Shown here: positions 44,437 to 54,161 of the stretch, in pieces | Position numbering within the stretch: position 1 is the first letter of the stretch | Layout: each line of letters opens with the position of its first letter | Assembly: GCA_963758845.1 (NCBI GenBank) | Contig: CAVWWX010000002.1 | Coordinates: forward strand, 434,001 to 498,000 | Length of the DNA stretch: 64,000 nucleotides | Source: JBDTSW01 sp963758845 | Lineage (GTDB): Bacteria; Actinomycetota; Thermoleophilia; Solirubrobacterales; 70-9 | Direction of reading: 5' to 3' | Position numbers and translations under genes: made by a program | Notes under the pieces: generated by a model | Databases searched by the model: none | What the model was told of the DNA's origin: nothing | The model's input: only the letters and a program-made list of their open reading frames with translations

Positions 44437-45873
44437 ATGCCCACCGACAGAGCCACGCCCGCGCCAACGACCACCGACGTGGAGTGCCTGCGCGATTCCC
44501 TCCACGGACCCCTGATCCTGCACGGCGACAAGGGCTACGACGAGGCGCGCTCGATCTGGAACGGCGCTATCGACCGCCGCCCGGCCTGCATCGCCCGCTG
44601 CAGCGGCGTCGCCGATGTCGTGGCCGCGGTGCGATTCGCACGCGACCACGGCCTGGAGGTCGCCGTACGGGGCGGCGGCCACAACGTGGCCGGCACCGCC
44701 GTGTGCGACGACGGGATCGTCATCGACCTCTCGGAACTGCGGGCCGTGTGGGTCGACCCCCGCAGCCGCGCCGCCCGGGTGCAGGGCGGTGCTCTGTGGG
44801 GCGACGTCGACCGCGAGACACAAGTCCATGGTCTGGCGACCACCGGCGGCATCGTGAGTCACACGGGGGTCGCCGGACTCACCCTCGGCGGCGGCATCGG
44901 CTGGCTCATGCGCAAGCACGGCCTCACGGTCGACAACCTGCTCGCCGCCGACGTCGTTACGGCAGAGGGCGAAATGCTGCGGGTGTCCGAAGACGAGCAT
45001 CCCGACCTGTTCTGGGCGCTGCGGGGAGGCGGCGGGAACTTCGGCGTGGTCACCTCGTTCGACTTCCGACTCCACCCCGTCGGACCCGATGTCTTGGCCG
45101 GGCCGATTCTCTGGGACGCGGCCGACACCGACAAGGTCCTCCGCTTCTACCGCGACTTCGTACAGGACGCCCCCAACGAACTCGGCACGGTGGTGAGGTT
45201 CGGCACCGCGCCACCCCTACCAGTCATCCCCGAGGATCTGCACTGGCGTCCGGTGGTGATCGTGGCGAGTTGCTACGCCGGGCCGATCGAGGAGGCCGAG
45301 GGGCTGCTCCGCCCGTTGCGCGCCTTCGGGGCTCCCCTGCTCGACCTGGTTGGGCCTACGCCGTACGTGGATCACCAGAGCGGCCTCGATTCCACCGTGC
45401 GTCACGGTTGGAACTACTACTGGAAGTCCACGTACCTCCCCGAGCTCAGCGACGACCTGGTGACCGTCATCACGGAGCACGCGTTCGCGGGCTCGTCGCC
45501 ACGCTCGTACGCGGCCGTGTTCCACCTGGGAGGCGCGGTCGGCCGCGTGTCCGGCGGCGACACGGCGTTCGGGAACCGACAGGTGTCGCACGCCATGACG
45601 CTGGACGCCGTGTGGCGGCCGGGCGAAGAGTACGGCGACCGAGACATCGCCTGGACGAGGCGCTTCTTCGCCTCCCTCGACCGCTTCCGCGACGGCGTCT
45701 ACGTCAACTTCCTCGGCGCCGACGAGGAGCCTGACCGGGTCCGCGAGGCGTACGGAGACGCGGTCTACGACCGGCTGGCGGGAGTCAAAGCCAAGTACGA
45801 CCCCGACAACGTCTTCCACCACAATCAGAACATCGGCCCGCGCGAGATGACGGCGAGGGCCGTGGCGACATAG
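44437..45873 (+). CDS. FAD-binding oxidoreductase, PCMH/BBE family (cargo gene)
   Basis: 478 aa from ATG 44437. RGGGHNVAGTAVCDDGIVIDLSEL, GLTLGGGIGWLMRKHGLTVDN, LRGGGGNFGVVTSFDF, and C-terminal YDPDNVFHHNQNIGP show the PCMH FAD domain and BBE end. It is a diverged paralog of 13838-15193. The divergent HxlR regulator suggests substrate-responsive control. Product unknown. Confidence 0.87.
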   Translation: MPTDRATPAPTTTDVECLRDSLHGPLILHGDKGYDEARSIWNGAIDRRPACIARCSGVADVVAAVRFARDHGLEVAVRGGGHNVAGTAVCDDGIVIDLSELRAVWVDPRSRAARVQGGALWGDVDRETQVHGLATTGGIVSHTGVAGLTLGGGIGWLMRKHGLTVDNLLAADVVTAEGEMLRVSEDEHPDLFWALRGGGGNFGVVTSFDFRLHPVGPDVLAGPILWDAADTDKVLRFYRDFVQDAPNELGTVVRFGTAPPLPVIPEDLHWRPVVIVASCYAGPIEEAEGLLRPLRAFGAPLLDLVGPTPYVDHQSGLDSTVRHGWNYYWKSTYLPELSDDLVTVITEHAFAGSSPRSYAAVFHLGGAVGRVSGGDTAFGNRQVSHAMTLDAVWRPGEEYGDRDIAWTRRFFASLDRFRDGVYVNFLGADEEPDRVREAYGDAVYDRLAGVKAKYDPDNVFHHNQNIGPREMTARAVAT

Positions 45874-45899
45874 TCGTCGGGGTGCGTCGCGTACGGAAA

Positions 45900-46100
<201 letters not shown>

Positions 46101-46185
46101 ACCTAGGCGGGATACTGCGAGCCATCTCAAACCAAAGTGTCGAGATCGTGCGGCGCAACATCGAGGTTGCGCGGGCAAGCGCCTG

Positions 46186-47139
46186 ATGGCGGCGGCAATC
46201 CGGCAGATCGACCATGTCAACGTGCTCAGCGACGACCCTGCGCGCACCGCTTCGATGCTCGCCGACGCGCTCGCGCTGCCAGTCAGCGCCCCGCTGCTCC
46301 GCTGCCCTACGTTCGAGCTCGAAATCCTCTCGGCGGGCAACGTCACACTGGAGTCAATCCGCTGGAGGAACGGGCCACGCCCGGCCGCTGGCATCGCGCT
46401 GACCGGGGTTGTATTCGAGCCCGACGGCACGGCCGCTCAGTCCGCCGCCGAGCTGCGCGCGCGATGCGTGCCCCACCTCGCGCCGCTGGCCTTTGGCGGC
46501 CCGCATACGCGCTTCGAGTCCTACGAGCCGTACCGCCGCAGCGTCGACGAGCCCAACTGGCGCGTGTTCCTCCTCGACGGCGTACTGCGCGAGCGGCCGG
46601 CGATCGTTTCGCGGCTATCGGCCCGGGCGCTGGTCGATGGCGCACCGACGGCGGGAGCGATGGCGCCCCTGATGAGCTGGGTCGCGTCCAGGCGGCCGCT
46701 CGGCCGCTTGGCCGCCGCGCTGTTCGCAGCGCCACCAGAGTTCCTGGCGGTTTGCGAGTGGGGCCATGACCTCGAGGGGCGCCGGGCAGACGACGCACAG
46801 CGCTTCGCCGCCGCTCAGGCCGCGGGTCCGGGCCTGGCTGGCGTGCGCGAGGTCATGATCAGCGCCCGCGACCTCGGCGCCGCCCGGCGGCGGTGGCAGA
46901 CGCTGCTCGACCCGGCACCCGGGTCCGATGACCGTTGGGCGCTCGGCGACGGCCCGGCGCTCGGGCTCGAGGCCGGCGACCGGGACGGGCTGGCGCGCCT
47001 CGTGTTCGGCGCGTCCTCGCTCCCCGTCGCTCGGGCATGGCTCGACGAGCGCTCGCTGCTCGATGTCGACTCGACCGCCGACGAGCTGCGCCTGGCGCCG
47101 GAGCGCGTCGGCGGTCTGGACCTACGGGTCGTATCCTGA
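46186..47139 (+). CDS. VOC-superfamily/glyoxalase-like domain protein (cargo gene)
   Basis: 317 aa from ATG 46186. The start QIDHVNVLSDDPARTASMLADALALPVSAPL is a glyoxalase-like N-terminus with one copy, and the C-terminal half (GLAGVREVMISARDLGAARRRWQTLLDP...GDGPALGLEAG...LVFGASSL) is a second such module. The frame is open upstream into the repeat, but homology begins here. It is the only gene in its cassette (R8-R9). Confidence 0.75.
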   Translation: MAAAIRQIDHVNVLSDDPARTASMLADALALPVSAPLLRCPTFELEILSAGNVTLESIRWRNGPRPAAGIALTGVVFEPDGTAAQSAAELRARCVPHLAPLAFGGPHTRFESYEPYRRSVDEPNWRVFLLDGVLRERPAIVSRLSARALVDGAPTAGAMAPLMSWVASRRPLGRLAAALFAAPPEFLAVCEWGHDLEGRRADDAQRFAAAQAAGPGLAGVREVMISARDLGAARRRWQTLLDPAPGSDDRWALGDGPALGLEAGDRDGLARLVFGASSLPVARAWLDERSLLDVDSTADELRLAPERVGGLDLRVVS

Positions 47140-47251
47140 CTTCGGTCACCGTGCACTGAGCGATTAGTCCTAGCGCTGTCGCAAACGCGCGAGGAGGGAA
47201 GCGTCCCAACCCCGACCACCCCCGCTCGCGCTAGAAGCAAGTCAGTATTGA

Positions 47252-47450
47252 TGGAGCTAGTCGGACTCGAACCGACGACCTCCTGGGTGCGATCCAGGGC
47301 GGCGATTCGAGACTAGAGCGCGGACATTCGGCTCTAGCAAGCGGAATCCGGTTCATCCGGTCGCCGGGCGCCCGGACGCTGATGCCCGTGGATGTACGCG
47401 GATGTCGTTGGATTTGGGCACCAGAACACGGTTGGTGCCCAATGATCCTC
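47252..47450 (-). repeat. tRNA-Ala 3'-half copy R9 with full arm
   Basis: Its T-arm (GTCGGACTCGAACCGAC) is identical to that of the intact tRNA at 55945, unlike the other copies. The arm ends with the perfect hairpin TTGGGCACCA/TGGTGCCCAA (47414-47442). Confidence 0.8.
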
Positions 47451-47500
47451 GCCGATCAGCCTCGCCGGCGATCGGCCAAGTCTCTGGTGCGTTGCGCCCC

Positions 47501-47824
47501 TCATCGCTCGAGCGCTTCGGGGCGCCACGCCAGCGCGTGACGGCGAATCCGCGGGAGGCCGAATCGTGTCGGCAGCCGTTGCTGCGTCGGGGCCTCCCGA
47601 GTCCGCAGAAGCTCGACCAGCTGCGCGGTGTGAGCGAATGGATCAGCGATCGCTGCGCCCGTGGCCAGCGAGATGGCCGCGCGTAGCTCCCCGTCCTCGA
47701 CGGCAAGCAACAGCGGGGCGGGCGGCACACGCGCGGAATCGAGCTGCCCGAGCCGAGTCAGCGCCCGCTCATCCTCAGGATGCGCCGGCCGGATCTCGAT
47801 CGTGTTCACTAGCTGGTCGCTCAT
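47501..47824 (-). CDS. small hypothetical protein, DSA-PPAPLLLAV-type family
   Basis: 107 aa from ATG 47824. IEIRPAHPEDERALTRLGQLDSARVPPAPLLLAVEDGELRAAISLATGAAIADPFAHTAQLVELLRTR resembles truncated GNAT-like proteins common in Actinomycetota (an acetyltransferase-like start without the acetyl-CoA loop). Function unknown. It is transcribed leftward toward R9 and separated from the LuxR-hydrolase gene by 133 bp. Confidence 0.65.
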   Translation of the reverse strand: MSDQLVNTIEIRPAHPEDERALTRLGQLDSARVPPAPLLLAVEDGELRAAISLATGAAIADPFAHTAQLVELLRTREAPTQQRLPTRFGLPRIRRHALAWRPEALER

Positions 47825-47957
47825 CGGTCACAACTCCTTCTTGATTCAGTAAGACGGACGAACCGAGCGTAGGTGCCAGCTTGAAACCCGACATCGGAGG
47901 CACCACCCAATCTGACCGCCTCTGCGTGGCGGGATCCACGTAGTCCCGGGCTGCGCG

Positions 47958-49019
47958 CTAGCTGAGCCGAGAGCCCGATAAACGCGCGGCGGCGGCCGCC
48001 CGCGCCGATTTGCCGGTGAGGCGAAGCTTGGCGTAGATGTTCGTCAGGTGACGCTCGACCGTCCGGACGCTGAGGTAGAGGCGCTCGGCGATCTCCTCGT
48101 TGCTGAGGCCCGTGGCGACGAGCTCGAGCACGTCAATCTCGCGGGGGCTGAGTTCGGATAGCTCGCCGTGTGAAACAAGGTCCGAGCCTAGGAACTCGCG
48201 TAGCCCGGTGAGAAACACCTGCCATGCAGGCTCATCGGCGAGCAGGATGTGGTTCTCGCTCTCCAGCGGGAGGAAGCGGGCGTCGGGGATGTTCGTGGCG
48301 AGGAGGCGGCCCTCCGCGAACGGGATCATGGCGTCTGCGCGCCCGTGCGCGACGAGCGTCGGCACGGCCACCTCGGGGAGCAGCGCTGTGACCTCGATCT
48401 GGTACCAGGCTCGCTCCAGGCGTTCCGCCATCTCGGGCGTAGTGGAGGTCCGCGCGAGGGCGTCGAACCACTCCAGCTGCTCGGGTGTCGCTCCCGGCAC
48501 GAAGAGTTCGCTGAAGACGTGTCGGAACGCCGGGTTGGCGCGTCCCCAACCGACGCGGATCAGCGAGAGCAGCATCTCGGCCTCCTCCCTCGCATGGGAC
48601 GAGAGATCGCGTTTCATGCGCCCGCGGGCATACGCGCCGTAGAGGACCAGTTTGGTCACGCGCTCCGGGTGGCGGACGGCATAAGCAAGGGCAATTGCGC
48701 CGCCCTGGGAAATGCCGAGCAGCGCGAAGCGGTCGAGCTCCGCGGCGTCGACCACAGTTTCGAGGTCCGAGACCCACGCCTCAAGTGAGAGGTCCGCTAC
48801 CTCCCGATCGGAGAGGCCGCAGCCGCGCTCGTCATAGCGGACCAGGGTGTGCCCCCTTCCCAGCTGCTCCAGCCAGTGCCGCCAGACCGGGCTCTCCCAG
48901 TCGAACTCGAGGTGCGTCATCCAGTTCGCGGCCTTGACAAGCGGCCCCCCATGACCATGAGTGGCGTAGGCGAGCCGGACGCCCTCCGGGGTTGTGCAAA
49001 AGCGGATCTGCTGCTCCAA
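47958..49019 (-). CDS. alpha/beta hydrolase fused to a LuxR DNA-binding domain (cargo gene)
   Basis: 353 aa from ATG 49019. The N-terminal ~270 residues form an alpha/beta hydrolase: KAANWMTHLEFDWESP, RYDERGCGLSDRE, LLGISQGGAIAL (Ser elbow), HGRADAMIPF (Asp) and ESENHILLADEP (His). The C-terminal ~65 residues are a LuxR HTH (LSPREIDVLELVATGLSNEEIAERLYLSVRTVERHLTNIYAKL). This fused type is a known actinobacterial architecture; the hydrolase part probably binds or destroys the signal. Confidence 0.87.
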   Translation of the reverse strand: MEQQIRFCTTPEGVRLAYATHGHGGPLVKAANWMTHLEFDWESPVWRHWLEQLGRGHTLVRYDERGCGLSDREVADLSLEAWVSDLETVVDAAELDRFALLGISQGGAIALAYAVRHPERVTKLVLYGAYARGRMKRDLSSHAREEAEMLLSLIRVGWGRANPAFRHVFSELFVPGATPEQLEWFDALARTSTTPEMAERLERAWYQIEVTALLPEVAVPTLVAHGRADAMIPFAEGRLLATNIPDARFLPLESENHILLADEPAWQVFLTGLREFLGSDLVSHGELSELSPREIDVLELVATGLSNEEIAERLYLSVRTVERHLTNIYAKLRLTGKSARAAAAARLSGSRLS

Positions 49020-49095
49020 CCCGCTGATCGTAGTCTGGCCGAGTGGGTGGTTCCGACGCCGGCGTGGCGCAGCGGGGTGCAGCGCCCCAATGAGA

Positions 49096-49131
49096 TGGAG
49101 CTAGCCGGACTCGAACCGGCGACCTCCTGGT
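49096..49131 (-). repeat. tRNA-Ala 3'-half copy R10 (short)
   Basis: TGGAGCTAGCCGGACTCGAACC then CGACCTCCTGG, followed directly by TGACCCGATGTCAGCTCCCCC, with no arm or hairpin. The same CAGCTCCCCCTAGG sequence precedes the paralog at 31458. Confidence 0.72.
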
Positions 49132-49195
49132 GACCCGATGTCAGCTCCCCCTAGGGCTGAAACCGACCGCACCCCTGGCCCCCTTTCTCCCGCCC

Positions 49196-49217
49196 CAGGG
49201 GCCCTGGTAGGCAGGCC
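49196..49217 (+). promoter_or_regulatory. conserved element upstream of small exported paralog C
   Basis: CAGGGGCCCTGGTAGGCAGG, 73 bp before the ATG at 49291; equivalent of 31516-31537 and 19665-19687. Confidence 0.6.
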
Positions 49218-49290
49218 CGATCCGCGCGACTCTCATTTCACCAAGAACGGAATCAACGCCGGCCAAGGCCGGCAGAAGGTGAGAAGCAAG

Positions 49291-49668
49291 ATGAGGATCA
49301 AGACATTCATCGCCACCGGGCTCGTCGCCCTCACGGGTGTCGTCGCCACGACGGCCACGGCGGCCCCCGGCGACGCGGACACGAAGGTCACGATCAAGGG
49401 CGCCGGGACCGGCGACCCCTACGGCACGGTCGAGAGCCCGAACGAGAACAAATGCGCCGACGGCCGCCTGGTCAAGGTCTACAAGCAGAAGGGCGGCGCG
49501 CAGGGCGGCGGTGACGACGAGTACACCGGCGTCAGCGACACGGCCTCGAAGTCGAACGGCGAGTACAAGTGGTTCGTCGGGCAGCCGAATCTGGACGGCA
49601 AGCACTACGCCCGCGCGCCCAAGATCCCGGGCTGCGAGGCCGACAACAGCAAGACGATCGACCTCTAG
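49291..49668 (+). CDS. small exported protein, paralog C
   Basis: 125 aa from ATG 49291. The signal peptide and mature domain nearly match paralog B, with only a few changes (e.g. TATAAPGDADT for TANAADNADT; DEYTGVSDTASKS for DQYTGVSDSASLS). The mature domain has two cysteines. It lies alone between R10 and R11, i.e. the whole cassette is this gene plus its terminator (683 bp). Unknown function; two copies in one array suggest mobilisation or duplication of the unit. Confidence 0.75.
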   Translation: MRIKTFIATGLVALTGVVATTATAAPGDADTKVTIKGAGTGDPYGTVESPNENKCADGRLVKVYKQKGGAQGGGDDEYTGVSDTASKSNGEYKWFVGQPNLDGKHYARAPKIPGCEADNSKTIDL

Positions 49669-49707
49669 GTCGAGCGAGGGCGACTCCTAGGGAGACGCCG
49701 TAGAGAG

Positions 49708-49740
49708 AGCCGGCCCGCCGCGAGCGGGCCGGCTCTTTTT
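49708..49740 (+). terminator. intrinsic terminator after small exported paralog C
   Basis: Perfect ten-base stem AGCCGGCCCG/CGGGCCGGCT followed by CTTTTT, 40 bp after the stop; copy of the one at 32023. Confidence 0.9.
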
Positions 49741-49778
49741 GTTCCCGGGATCTGGTCAATCTGAGGAAGGATCCGAAG

Positions 49779-49970
49779 TGGAGCTAGCCGGGCTCGAGCC
49801 GGCGACCTCCTGGGTGCGATGCGGGGTGGCTGTCAGAGGCGACAGCCTGCGTTCACCGCTCTAACAAGCGAAATCGAATTGACGGGACTCGGTGTGCTCG
49901 CCCGCGAATGTCCGTGGATGCACGCGGATGTCGTTGGATTTGGGCACCAGGACAGGGTTGGTGCCCAATG
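49779..49970 (-). repeat. tRNA-Ala 3'-half copy R11 with full arm
   Basis: tRNA portion ends GGGTGCGAT, the arm begins GCGGGGTGGC as in R7 and R12 and ends with the perfect-armed hairpin TTGGGCACCA/TGGTGCCCAA (49940-49968). One T-loop base differs (GGGCTCGAGCC). Confidence 0.8.
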
Positions 49971-49989
49971 GCGAGGACGCGGCGAGGCG

Positions 49990-50028
49990 ATGTCGCAGGA
50001 GAGCGTGGAGATCGTGCGCAGGGCTTGA
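49990..50028 (+). pseudogene. N-terminal remnant of a SnoaL-like protein
   Basis: ATG TCG CAG GAG ... reads MSQESVEIVRRA then a TGA. This is the typical start of SnoaL-like (NTF2) proteins, and nothing else of the gene remains. It lies 20 bp right of the R11 hairpin, complementary in character to the C-terminal SnoaL remnant at R6. Confidence 0.5.
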
Positions 50029-50037
50029 ACGGGTCGC

Positions 50038-51690
50038 CTACCGTTTAACTCTCCAAGTGTGACTGTCAGGAGTCGGGTCAGTGTTAAGGGACTGGTCGGT
50101 CGCGCGCACCCGGACCTTGTGCCTCCCACGCTTCAGATGGTTAGACCTCCAGGGCGAGATGCAGGCCTCAAACGGATCGTCATCCAGGCGGCATTCGAAG
50201 GTCGAGGGCGGCTCATCCGACGTGAATTCGAACCATGCGGACCGCCTTCTCGTCTCTACCTGCGGAGCCGATGTGATGGTTGTCTCGGGCGGGGTTGTGT
50301 CCGGCAAGCCCAGCGAGCTGTACCGAACCAGGGTGAAGTCGGGCTTGTCGGCGAAGACGGTGTTGGTCTGATGTGAGGTTCCCGCCAGCACGATCTTGCC
50401 GTCACCGTCGATCGCGAGGTCGTAGGCCAACGCCGAGTCGAACGGGGTGCTGACCTTGGCGCTGTCGACTTGTCCGCTCGATGTGAGGCGAACTACACCG
50501 AACGCCAACCCGCCGCCCTGGTCCTCATCCGTCTGACCCGCGGCAACGATCTTGCCATCCGCCTGAAGTGCGACTGCGTAACCCTCGTCCCACGAGGAGA
50601 AGCCCGGAAAACCGATGCTCAGCCGTCCACCCTGGCCGAAGCTCGGGTCGAGGGCCCCACCAGTGGTGACCCGGGCGAGCGCGAAGTCTACGTCGGAGAA
50701 GTCTCCGAAGTCGGTCCCGATTCCCACGACCTGGTCGGTCCCGTCGATCGCGATCGCGTTGACCGCCGGCGTTCCGGACTCGACGAACATTCCGTCGTCG
50801 CTGAAGCCGAGGTCCAGGTCGCCATCGCTGTCAAAGCGGGCAAACGCGGCGTCCTGTTCCAACGGCGACTCGAAGCCGTACTGACCGCCTGCGACGATCC
50901 TGTCCTGGCTGTCGATCGCCACGTCAACGGCCCCTTCGTTACTGTCGGCTCCGGGGAAGTCGGTCACCGCGCGACCGTTGCCGCTGAAGGTGGAGTCGAG
51001 ATCACCGTCCGTCTCGAGGCGGGCCAGCCCGAAGTCGACGCAGTCGTTGGCGCCTGTGCACGAGGCCACCGATGCGGCCCCGGCGACGACGATCTTGTCG
51101 TCATCCTGGATCGCGACGCCGATGCCCCGCCCCCCTAAGTCGTAGAGGCCGACCGTCTGGCGGCCGTCGCCGCTGAAGGTCTGGTCGAGATCGCCGTCCG
51201 TCTCGTAGCGGGCCAGGGCGACCTGATTGGTGGCCTGGCCGGGGGTGCCGATGTAGGCTTGGCCCGCGACGACGATGCGGTCTTGGCTGTCGATCGCGAC
51301 GCTGGACGCGTACTCATAGCGGCCCGCGAAGTCGATGGTGTCCCGACCATCCCCGCTGAAGTTGGTGTCGAGGGTGCCGTCGGTCTTGTATCGCGCGACC
51401 GCGAAGTGGTTCCGCTCCCCGATCCCGCCGTCGCCTGTGGACCCCACCGCGACGATCTTCCCGTCATCCTGGATCGCAATCCCGTGCCCGTGATCAGCGC
51501 CGTAGTCGAAGCTGAGATCGCCGAAGTCGGTCGTCTGGATACCGTCGCCGCTGAAGGCGGGATCGAGCGTTTCCCCTGTCGCGGACGCGCTATCGGCCGT
51601 GCCAAGGGCCGCGAGAAGAGCGAGTGTGGCGGCCAGGGCGGCGGCGCCCCTCATCATCATCACGTTCTCGACGCTCGACGCTCGACGCAT
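50038..51690 (-). CDS. secreted delta-60 repeat protein with C-terminal Ig-like domain
   Basis: 550 aa from ATG 51690 (a later ATG near 51660 is possible). A signal peptide (RGAAALAATLALLAALGTADSASA) precedes about eight delta-60 repeats of ~55 residues, each with an I-x-x-D-x-K-I-V-V/A-A-G core (e.g. IAIQDDGKIVAVGSTG, IDSQDRIVVAGQ). The C-terminal ~85 residues (PPETTITSAPQ...SDEPPSTFECRLDDDPFEAC) form a bacterial Ig-like domain. Delta-60 repeats are likely beta-propellers on secreted proteins. It lies 1 bp after the PD40 gene. Confidence 0.87.
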   Translation of the reverse strand: MRRASSVENVMMMRGAAALAATLALLAALGTADSASATGETLDPAFSGDGIQTTDFGDLSFDYGADHGHGIAIQDDGKIVAVGSTGDGGIGERNHFAVARYKTDGTLDTNFSGDGRDTIDFAGRYEYASSVAIDSQDRIVVAGQAYIGTPGQATNQVALARYETDGDLDQTFSGDGRQTVGLYDLGGRGIGVAIQDDDKIVVAGAASVASCTGANDCVDFGLARLETDGDLDSTFSGNGRAVTDFPGADSNEGAVDVAIDSQDRIVAGGQYGFESPLEQDAAFARFDSDGDLDLGFSDDGMFVESGTPAVNAIAIDGTDQVVGIGTDFGDFSDVDFALARVTTGGALDPSFGQGGRLSIGFPGFSSWDEGYAVALQADGKIVAAGQTDEDQGGGLAFGVVRLTSSGQVDSAKVSTPFDSALAYDLAIDGDGKIVLAGTSHQTNTVFADKPDFTLVRYSSLGLPDTTPPETTITSAPQVETRRRSAWFEFTSDEPPSTFECRLDDDPFEACISPWRSNHLKRGRHKVRVRATDQSLNTDPTPDSHTWRVKR

Positions 51691-51691
51691 C

Positions 51692-52972
51692 CTATGCCGC
51701 GCCGCAGCCCAGCGACCCGCGCACCGCCTCGGCGTCCGCGATCAGATCGGCGGCGACGGCGGCAGGGATCTTCTTGCCCCTTTGGGCCTTGACCTGGCTG
51801 ATGAACGAGGCGAGCTTGTCGCAGGCCCCGGCGGTGTCACCGCTGGCGATGTTCTTCTCCGCGCCCTTGAGCTTCGCCAGCAGGGGCCCCTCGACCTTGC
51901 TCGGCAGTCCGAGCGCCTCGACGGAGTCGATCAGGTCGGCGGTCGTTGGCGCGACGTCTGTCGCGGGGCCCCAGTCGGGCAACAAGTCCGACGCCGCGTT
52001 GTTGGTGAGGTTGGTCTCGTTCTGGCCGTCGGCGTCCATCACGAAGATCTCTAAGTCGGCGCCGCGGCTGCCGATGAAGGCGATCTTGGTCCCGTCCGGC
52101 GAGAAGACCGGGTCGGCGTCAAACTCCCCGTTGGTGCTGAGCTTGGTCTCGTTCTGGCCGTCGACGTCGATCACGTAGATCTGGCCGGTGCCGTCGCGGG
52201 TGCTGGTGAAAGCGATCCTATTGCCGTCGGGGGAGAAGGCGGATCCCTCGTCTTGCGCCGCGTTGTTGGTGACCCTCGTCGGGTTCTGGCCGTCGGCGTC
52301 CATCACGTAGACGTCGCCGTTATCGCCGCGGAAGCTGGTGAAGGCGATCCTGTTGCCGTCGGGGGAGAAGGCCGGCCCCCGGTCGGTCGCCGCATTGTTG
52401 GTGAGGTTGGTCTGGTTCTGGCCGTCGGCGTCCATCACGTAGATCTCTTGGTTGCCGTCGCGGAAGCTGCTGAAGGCGATCCTGTTGCCGTCGGGCGAGA
52501 AGACCGGGTCGGCGTCAACCGCCGCGTTGTTGGTGAGCCTGGCCTGATTCTGGCCATCGGCGTCCATCACGTAGACGTCGGTGTTGCCGTCGCGCGCGCT
52601 GGTGAAGACGATCCTGTTGCCGTCGGGGGAGAAGGCGGATTCCTCGTCTCGCGCCGCATTGTTGGTGAGGTTGGTCTGGTTCTGGCCGTCGGCGTCCATC
52701 ACATAGATCTCGTTGTTGCCGTCGCGCCCGCTGGTGAAAGTGATCGAGCCGTTTTCGCCCGGGAACGCGGCGGTGGCCGGTGCGGCGCGCAGGGCGAGTC
52801 CGAGCGCCATCAGCCCCGCCAGCGCGAGCGCGGCGAGCGCCGCCAAGGTCAATCCGCGAAGCGCGCCCGGCCTCTGGCCACCTCGGGCCAATGCGATCCC
52901 GCTGTGCCGCGCATCCAGGAGGGTGGTCTCCAGCCCGGCCCGACCGGCCCCTCTCAGGAACTTCCCTGTCAT
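51692..52972 (-). CDS. secreted TolB-like PD40 beta-propeller protein with FIMAH domain
   Basis: 426 aa from ATG 52972. After a membrane/signal segment (LTLAALAALALAGLMALGLAL) come about seven PD40 repeats of 43 residues (FSPDGNRIAFTSxRDGNxxIYVMDADGQNxTNLTNNAA). The C-terminal ~75 residues (LIDSVEALGLPSKVEGPLLAKLKGA...CDKLASFISQVKAQRG) match the FIMAH domain as I know it. The repeats are also repeated at DNA level (129-bp period). Likely an extracytoplasmic or surface protein; ligand unknown. It is followed after one base by the delta-60 gene, so the two form an operon. Confidence 0.87.
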   Translation of the reverse strand: MTGKFLRGAGRAGLETTLLDARHSGIALARGGQRPGALRGLTLAALAALALAGLMALGLALRAAPATAAFPGENGSITFTSGRDGNNEIYVMDADGQNQTNLTNNAARDEESAFSPDGNRIVFTSARDGNTDVYVMDADGQNQARLTNNAAVDADPVFSPDGNRIAFSSFRDGNQEIYVMDADGQNQTNLTNNAATDRGPAFSPDGNRIAFTSFRGDNGDVYVMDADGQNPTRVTNNAAQDEGSAFSPDGNRIAFTSTRDGTGQIYVIDVDGQNETKLSTNGEFDADPVFSPDGTKIAFIGSRGADLEIFVMDADGQNETNLTNNAASDLLPDWGPATDVAPTTADLIDSVEALGLPSKVEGPLLAKLKGAEKNIASGDTAGACDKLASFISQVKAQRGKKIPAAVAADLIADAEAVRGSLGCGAA

Positions 52973-53178
52973 GCGCGAATTCCTTCCGTGGTTGGGTGAA
53001 GCAACGGAACCCGGTCGGCAACCTTCGCGAACGCGTATCGCCCCCGCCTACCCGGCCGCCTTGTCAGCGGCACTGGCTCTCCGGACCCTGCCCCTCTCTC
53101 CGGACCCTGCCCTTGGTCTGGGTATCGTACGGGGCGTCTTTACAGCCCCTGCAAATCGGGCATAAGTACTGGTTTTTC

Positions 53179-53439
53179 GTGAGCGAGCGACTCCTCGACT
53201 ATGCAGCGGTGTTGCGTGCCGCGCGGGAAGGGGCGGGCCTGACTCAGGTGCAGATCGCCGCACGCGCCGGCGTCAGTCACGCGACGATCTCGCGGCTTGA
53301 GACCGGCCAGACGTGGCCCGGCGGTCGCAAGGTCGAGGCCGTGATGGACGCCTACGTGACCGTGGTCGGCCTCACCCAGCTCGAGGTCCTCGAGAAGATC
53401 GTGGAGAACTGGCGCCGCGACGAGTACGGCGGCGCCTAG
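53179..53439 (+). CDS. XRE family helix-turn-helix regulator (small)
   Basis: 86 aa from GTG 53179. LLDYAAVLRAAREGAGLTQVQIAARAGVSHATISRLETGQTWPGGRKVEAVMDAY is a complete XRE/HTH_3 domain; there is no effector domain. The frame is open upstream but homology begins at this codon. It is divergent to the PD40 gene (206 bp gap) and may regulate that pair, though this is only positional inference. Confidence 0.8.
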   Translation: MSERLLDYAAVLRAAREGAGLTQVQIAARAGVSHATISRLETGQTWPGGRKVEAVMDAYVTVVGLTQLEVLEKIVENWRRDEYGGA

Positions 53440-53743
53440 GGGTGCGGCGCCATCCTGCTGGCTCACGCACGGGCTGATCTCTCATTCCCTGCCTGTGGAT
53501 CGGGCGATTCTAAGCGGAGCCGGTCGCTTCGGTTTGCCCGAGGTGACGAGTGAGAGCCCGGCTATAGATCGGCCGCGCCCAGGCATGGTGAGCAGCCGAC
53601 CGTGCGGACTACCGCTTTCCCATGCAAAGCGCAATGTTCTGAAAGCCGGGCCTCGGTGGTCAATGGGCACCAGCCTGCGGATGCGACTTCTGGATGTGAG
53701 GTGGGGCTGGGACAGAAAGCCGGTAACAGCAGGACTTTCGAGA
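53440..53743. other. intergenic stretch between the XRE gene and R12
   Basis: No gene or structured RNA seen. It contains a lone TGGGCACCAG (53663) that matches half of the repeat hairpin and may be a decayed copy. Confidence 0.4.
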
Positions 53744-53960
<217 letters not shown>

Positions 53961-54161
53961 GGCTCCTCCATTCACGCGAAGGGAGGCGTCCCGATCGAGT
54001 CGGATCCGCTCCGCACGTGCAGGCGGTAGCCGCGGCTGCTCGGTCCGTCGTCCTGCGACAGGAGAATGCTTCGACCGTGGCGCTGGCGAAACTTGGATCT
54101 CGTGAGGTTGATCTGCGCGGCTTGGAAGCGCGGCGCGCCCTGGCCCCCGCCGACTCGCCGC
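53961..54161. other. intergenic stretch downstream of the aldehyde dehydrogenase gene
   Basis: No gene or recognisable RNA seen. Confidence 0.35.

Noticed and set aside
51692..52972. Regular 129-bp repeats that look like a direct-repeat or CRISPR-type array
   Set aside because: They are in-frame PD40 repeats of the propeller protein; no spacers of varying sequence and no cas genes.
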